Origin: Psychroserpens sp041224425
Lineage (GTDB): Bacteria > Bacteroidota > Bacteroidia > Flavobacteriales > Flavobacteriaceae
Length of the DNA: 64,000 bases
Direction: 5' to 3'
NCBI RefSeq assembly: GCF_041224425.1
Contig: NZ_JBGFGL010000076.1
Location: forward strand, 124,001-188,000
Both the position numbers and the translations under genes were made by a program. Positions 61,252-64,000 of the stretch are shown here, in pieces. Position 1 is the first letter of the stretch. Every line of letters starts with the position of its first letter. The notes beneath the pieces were generated by a model that was not told where the DNA came from, made no database searches, and was given only the letters and a program-made list of their open reading frames with translations.

Positions 61252-61737
61252 GTGAACATTAAAACCGAATGGAATACCATAAGAAAGCATTTTAATACAA
61301 GCTTCAGCTCTAACTTTCATGTCGCTATTGCTTCTGTTGATTCTGAAAACAATCCGACTGTAACACCTATTGGCTCGTTGTTTTTAAATGATGACCAAAC
61401 CGGATTTTACTTTGAAAAATTTCCTTCAAAACTTCCTGAGCACGCAAACAACAACCCAAATGTATGCTTACTTGCTGTGAATAGCGGAAGGATGTTTTGG
61501 ATTAAAGCCTTGTTTCATGAAAAATTCAAAAGTTTTCCGGCTGTTAAACTTTACGGAAAGCTTGGAGAAAAGAGAAAGGCTACCGATAAGGAAATAGAGC
61601 GACTCAATAGAAGAATGAAAATGACCAATGGACTCAAAGGCAATACGTATCTATGGAAAAAAATGGAATATGTAAGAGATATTACATTCACCAAAGCCGA
61701 AAAAATAAATCTTGGTAAAATGACAGCCGAATTATAA
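61252..61737 (+). CDS. Pyridoxamine 5'-phosphate oxidase-like protein
   Basis: A 161-residue FMN-binding split-barrel protein, related to pyridoxamine-phosphate oxidase (FHVAIASVDSENNPTVTPIGSLFL; GFYFEKFPSKLPEHANNNPNVCLLAV). GTG 61252 is used; a nearby ATG is out of frame. This class binds FMN, F420 or haem, and many have lost the original reaction; activity here is uncertain. It follows a lipoprotein gene by 12 bases, but the cytosolic product suggests no direct partnership. Confidence 0.82.
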   Translation: MNIKTEWNTIRKHFNTSFSSNFHVAIASVDSENNPTVTPIGSLFLNDDQTGFYFEKFPSKLPEHANNNPNVCLLAVNSGRMFWIKALFHEKFKSFPAVKLYGKLGEKRKATDKEIERLNRRMKMTNGLKGNTYLWKKMEYVRDITFTKAEKINLGKMTAEL

Positions 61738-61768
61738 AATCAAATAATAGCTTAACACTAATTCAATC

Positions 61769-62788
61769 ATGAAGCAAACAATCATCATCTTACTTAGCCT
61801 TTTCATTTTTAGTTGTAAATCGGAATCAAAACCAAAAAAAACAGATTTAGCCGATGTCAATATCATTCTAAAGTCTGATGTTATGATTGATAGTATATGG
61901 ATTTCAGATATCGGTCAAACCGAAAGTTTCTTTTTACCCATCAAGGATACCATAAAAGTTGATTTCAAGAAACGTTTAAATGACTTGTACAATCTTGAAG
62001 TTTTTACAGAAAACGGTTCTAAAACAAGCCAATTTTGGTTGAATGGAAACCATTTGATCGTTGATGCTACCTTTAAAGAGAAATTACATATCGATACCAT
62101 TCAGAATTCAGATCTTTATTACAACGCTATTGATTTTTCTCAAACTTTTCGCAAACTCATTAAAGATGATGCTGATAGCTTGACAATTGATAATTTCTTA
62201 ATGGAAAAGGTTCGTGAAAATATCAACAATCCCTTTTCGTTTGATGTTGCGAATAAATTTATTTACCGAAATCAAAATGACCAACACAAAATCAGAACAT
62301 TATTTGATGAGCTTTCAGAACAAAACGACACGTTGAAAAATCATTTTATTAGTGTCCATAGTAGAATTGAAAACATACTTAAAGTCAATACACTTGATTT
62401 TTCTGAATATCAACTAGCAGATATCAATAATGAGATGTCTTCCATAGAATTAGACAACTCAAAAACCTATCTTTTGGATTTCTGGTTTGTTAATTGTCCG
62501 CCTTGCATCAAAGACCATAAGCTCATTTCCCAAAAACTGGAATTCCTTAACGAACACAACATCGAATTGATTGGAATTTCAACAGACAAAGACCATATCA
62601 AGTGGAAAGATTACCTCAAAGAACATGGCTACAATTGGAACAATTACAGAGAAATTGATTCTTTAGAAACCATGACGAAAGCTATGGCAATATGGTCTTT
62701 TCCAACCTATTTACACCTAAATACTAAGGGAGACATTAAAGCTCGATTTAATTCTTTTGAAGATTTTGAAAAATATATCAACAAATAG
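61769..62788 (+). CDS. TlpA-like thioredoxin-fold lipoprotein
   Basis: A 339-residue lipoprotein (MKQTIIILLSLFIFSC, Cys 16). A Bacteroidota-type N-terminal domain precedes the thioredoxin domain at about residue 230, with the redox motif C-P-P-C at 243-246 (FVNCPPCIKDH) and the cis-Pro in WSFPTYLHL. It faces the periplasm and likely reduces or isomerises disulfides, or acts in haem/cytochrome maturation. No frame shift or loss is evident. Confidence 0.88.
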   Translation: MKQTIIILLSLFIFSCKSESKPKKTDLADVNIILKSDVMIDSIWISDIGQTESFFLPIKDTIKVDFKKRLNDLYNLEVFTENGSKTSQFWLNGNHLIVDATFKEKLHIDTIQNSDLYYNAIDFSQTFRKLIKDDADSLTIDNFLMEKVRENINNPFSFDVANKFIYRNQNDQHKIRTLFDELSEQNDTLKNHFISVHSRIENILKVNTLDFSEYQLADINNEMSSIELDNSKTYLLDFWFVNCPPCIKDHKLISQKLEFLNEHNIELIGISTDKDHIKWKDYLKEHGYNWNNYREIDSLETMTKAMAIWSFPTYLHLNTKGDIKARFNSFEDFEKYINK

Positions 62789-62816
62789 CGCATTCACCAT
62801 CATAAAATATGTACTC

Positions 62817-63212
62817 ATGAAAAGATATCTCACATTTTTGTTTTTGTTCGTTTTATCGTCAAATACAATCATTGCACAAGACCTAGATACCAACTCTAGC
62901 ACCAAAGTAGATCTACTCATCGGAAACTGGAAAATTGATTTAAGACCAACTCCAGAATCTGAAGCCTATTACCAATTCTTTGTTGTAAAGGAAATCAATG
63001 AAAACACGTTTACAGGAACCTTTTATGGCAGCGAAATCAAAAACGGAATCATTAACCAGAATTGGTCAAAATTATATTTTGCGTTTTCAACCGCAGACCA
63101 AAGTAATGATTACTATCACTCTGGATATTTAGAAAACGGTAAAGTCTACGGCATCACGTATTGCCCAAATAGAGGATTCACCAATCCGTGGATTGGAACA
63201 CTAGAACTATAA
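62817..63212 (+). CDS. Secreted protein of unknown function
   Basis: A 131-residue exported protein; the signal is MKRYLTFLFLFVLSSNTIIAQ. The frame is open from 62757, inside the preceding gene, but only the ATG at 62817 gives a proper signal peptide. The mature part is a lipocalin-like beta barrel candidate (LLIGNWKIDLRPTPESEAYYQFFV; TFTGTFYGSEIKNGIINQNW). No family assigned. Confidence 0.72.
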   Translation: MKRYLTFLFLFVLSSNTIIAQDLDTNSSTKVDLLIGNWKIDLRPTPESEAYYQFFVVKEINENTFTGTFYGSEIKNGIINQNWSKLYFAFSTADQSNDYYHSGYLENGKVYGITYCPNRGFTNPWIGTLEL

Positions 63213-63256
63213 GCCAATATTCAAACTAACGCCATAGTTCATTAGAACGTTCAACA

Positions 63257-64000
63257 ATGAATTTAAGAGATTTAAATAAAATGACCTCTAACATGAGTAA
63301 TACAGGCAAAATGCCTGTACTCTTCTTGGGGCATGGAAGTCCGATGAACGCCATTGAGGAAAACGAGTTTGTTCAAGGCTTTCGAAAGATTGGAAAAGAT
63401 ATCCAGAAACCAAATGCCATACTTTGTATTTCAGCGCATTGGGAGACTCGAGGCACTTATGTAACTGCCATGCAACATCCAAAAACCATTCACGATTTCG
63501 GAGGTTTTCCGCAAGCTTTGTTCGATGTACAATATCCAGCACCTGGAAGTCCTGAACTGGCGAAAGAAGCCCAAAAACTAGTTACTAAAACAAGTGTGCA
63601 ATTGGATGATAAATGGGGACTTGACCATGGCGCATGGAGTGTTATCAAACATCTATACCCAAACGCAGACATTCCTGTCATTCAAATGAGTATTGACTAT
63701 ACTAAACCTGGCCGTTATCACTACGAGCTAGCAAAAGAAATAAGTCAGCTTCGTCAAAAAGGCGTATTGATTATTGGTAGTGGAAACATGGTTCATAACC
63801 TTAGAATGGTGGCTTGGAGAAGGCTTAATGAAGAATTTGCGTTTGATTGGGCAACAGAAGCAAACGAAAAAATGAAAAGCCATATCTTGAGTGGTGATTT
63901 TCAACCCTTAATAGATTTTCAATCTCAAGGTAAAGCATTTGATCTCGCCATTCCAACACCTGAACATTATTTACCATTGCTCTATTCATTGGCTTTGAAA
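63257..64000 (+). CDS. ygiD: DODA-type extradiol dioxygenase (YgiD), 3' end cut
   Basis: Open from ATG 63257 to the window end, 248 residues seen of about 275 usual. VLFLGHGSPMNAIEENEF, ISAHWETRGTYVT and GLDHGAWSVIKHLYP carry the metal-binding His residues of LigB-type enzymes, and GSGNMVHNLRMV the further His. Family members open catechol rings such as L-DOPA. Three Met codons in the first 20 residues leave the exact start open; the stop lies outside. Confidence 0.88.
   Translation, partial: MNLRDLNKMTSNMSNTGKMPVLFLGHGSPMNAIEENEFVQGFRKIGKDIQKPNAILCISAHWETRGTYVTAMQHPKTIHDFGGFPQALFDVQYPAPGSPELAKEAQKLVTKTSVQLDDKWGLDHGAWSVIKHLYPNADIPVIQMSIDYTKPGRYHYELAKEISQLRQKGVLIIGSGNMVHNLRMVAWRRLNEEFAFDWATEANEKMKSHILSGDFQPLIDFQSQGKAFDLAIPTPEHYLPLLYSLALK

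Noticed and set aside
63288..63681. Leftward frames antisense to the DODA-type gene
   Set aside because: The rightward frame carries all family motifs; the antisense frames have none.
1..64000. CRISPR array, insertion sequence, prophage or integrative element
   Set aside because: No regularly spaced repeats, transposase, integrase or flanking direct repeats were seen anywhere in the window.

Overview
The window looks like chromosomal DNA of a marine-type member of the Flavobacteriaceae (Bacteroidota). Four things point there. The DNA is AT-rich. Promoters repeatedly show the Bacteroidota -7 box TAnnTTTG, in two cases with a TTG/TTTG element 19 bases upstream. One secreted enzyme carries a type IX secretion sorting tail. 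Many gene families are typical of this group (DUF4835, DUF4290, DUF6913, DUF2911, the Bacteroidota omega and BamD forms). I see no insertion sequence, prophage, integrase or CRISPR array, so this is core and near-core genome in compact operons.

Left part (1-14030): a truncated FG-GAP repeat secreted protein, then a long leftward block of housekeeping genes (fabI, recN, DUF4835, coaBC, omega subunit, bamD, dapA, DUF6913). A rightward pair encodes a 5'-nucleotidase split into two genes. Two related multi-membrane proteins flank a DoxX protein, followed by ligA. Middle part (14090-34562): a glycoside hydrolase set (GH20 hexosaminidase, CutC, GH2 beta-mannosidase), prmC and a GNAT gene, then an operon LEA14-like/ribD/HAD/DMT transporter/YigZ. 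Next are a thioesterase, dnaA with a phosphatase, a secreted sugar dehydrogenase, an RsmI-like methylase, and an operon PIG-L deacetylase/31-residue membrane peptide/sodium symporter/Gfo-Idh oxidoreductase that ends in a bidirectional terminator.

The most striking region is 35600-48915. Two tightly packed rightward gene sets are each preceded by almost the same regulatory element: TTGTTTAA, 16 bases, TTAAACATTTT, then a -7 box at identical spacing. The first set encodes a TetR-like regulator, an ABC1/UbiB kinase, a flavin reductase-like protein, an NAD(P)-binding protein with a DUF2867-like C-terminus, a 44-residue DUF2256 zinc-ribbon peptide, a DASH-type cryptochrome, an iron-sulfur (FeS-BCP) photolyase and a divergent photolyase homologue. 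The second encodes an unrecognised 150-residue-class protein, a DUF2805 protein, GTP cyclohydrolase I, a 74-residue protein, a short-chain dehydrogenase, a TspO protein, an SRPBCC protein and a class I-type photolyase. I read this as a two-operon light/UV response regulon with four photolyase/cryptochrome paralogues, pterin synthesis, and several small partners of unknown function.

Right part (48918-64000): murA with Asp in place of the fosfomycin-target Cys, DUF4290, DUF493, an AAA ATPase, recQ, fmt, an HU protein with a clear promoter and terminator, YqgE, a class IV aminotransferase, a START-like protein, a tRNA with CAT anticodon with its own promoter and terminator, a FAD/NAD-binding protein, an S41 peptidase, several small lipoproteins or secreted proteins, a pyridoxamine-phosphate-oxidase-like protein, a TlpA-like redoxin and a truncated DODA-type dioxygenase. 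No gene-free stretch longer than about 210 bases remains.
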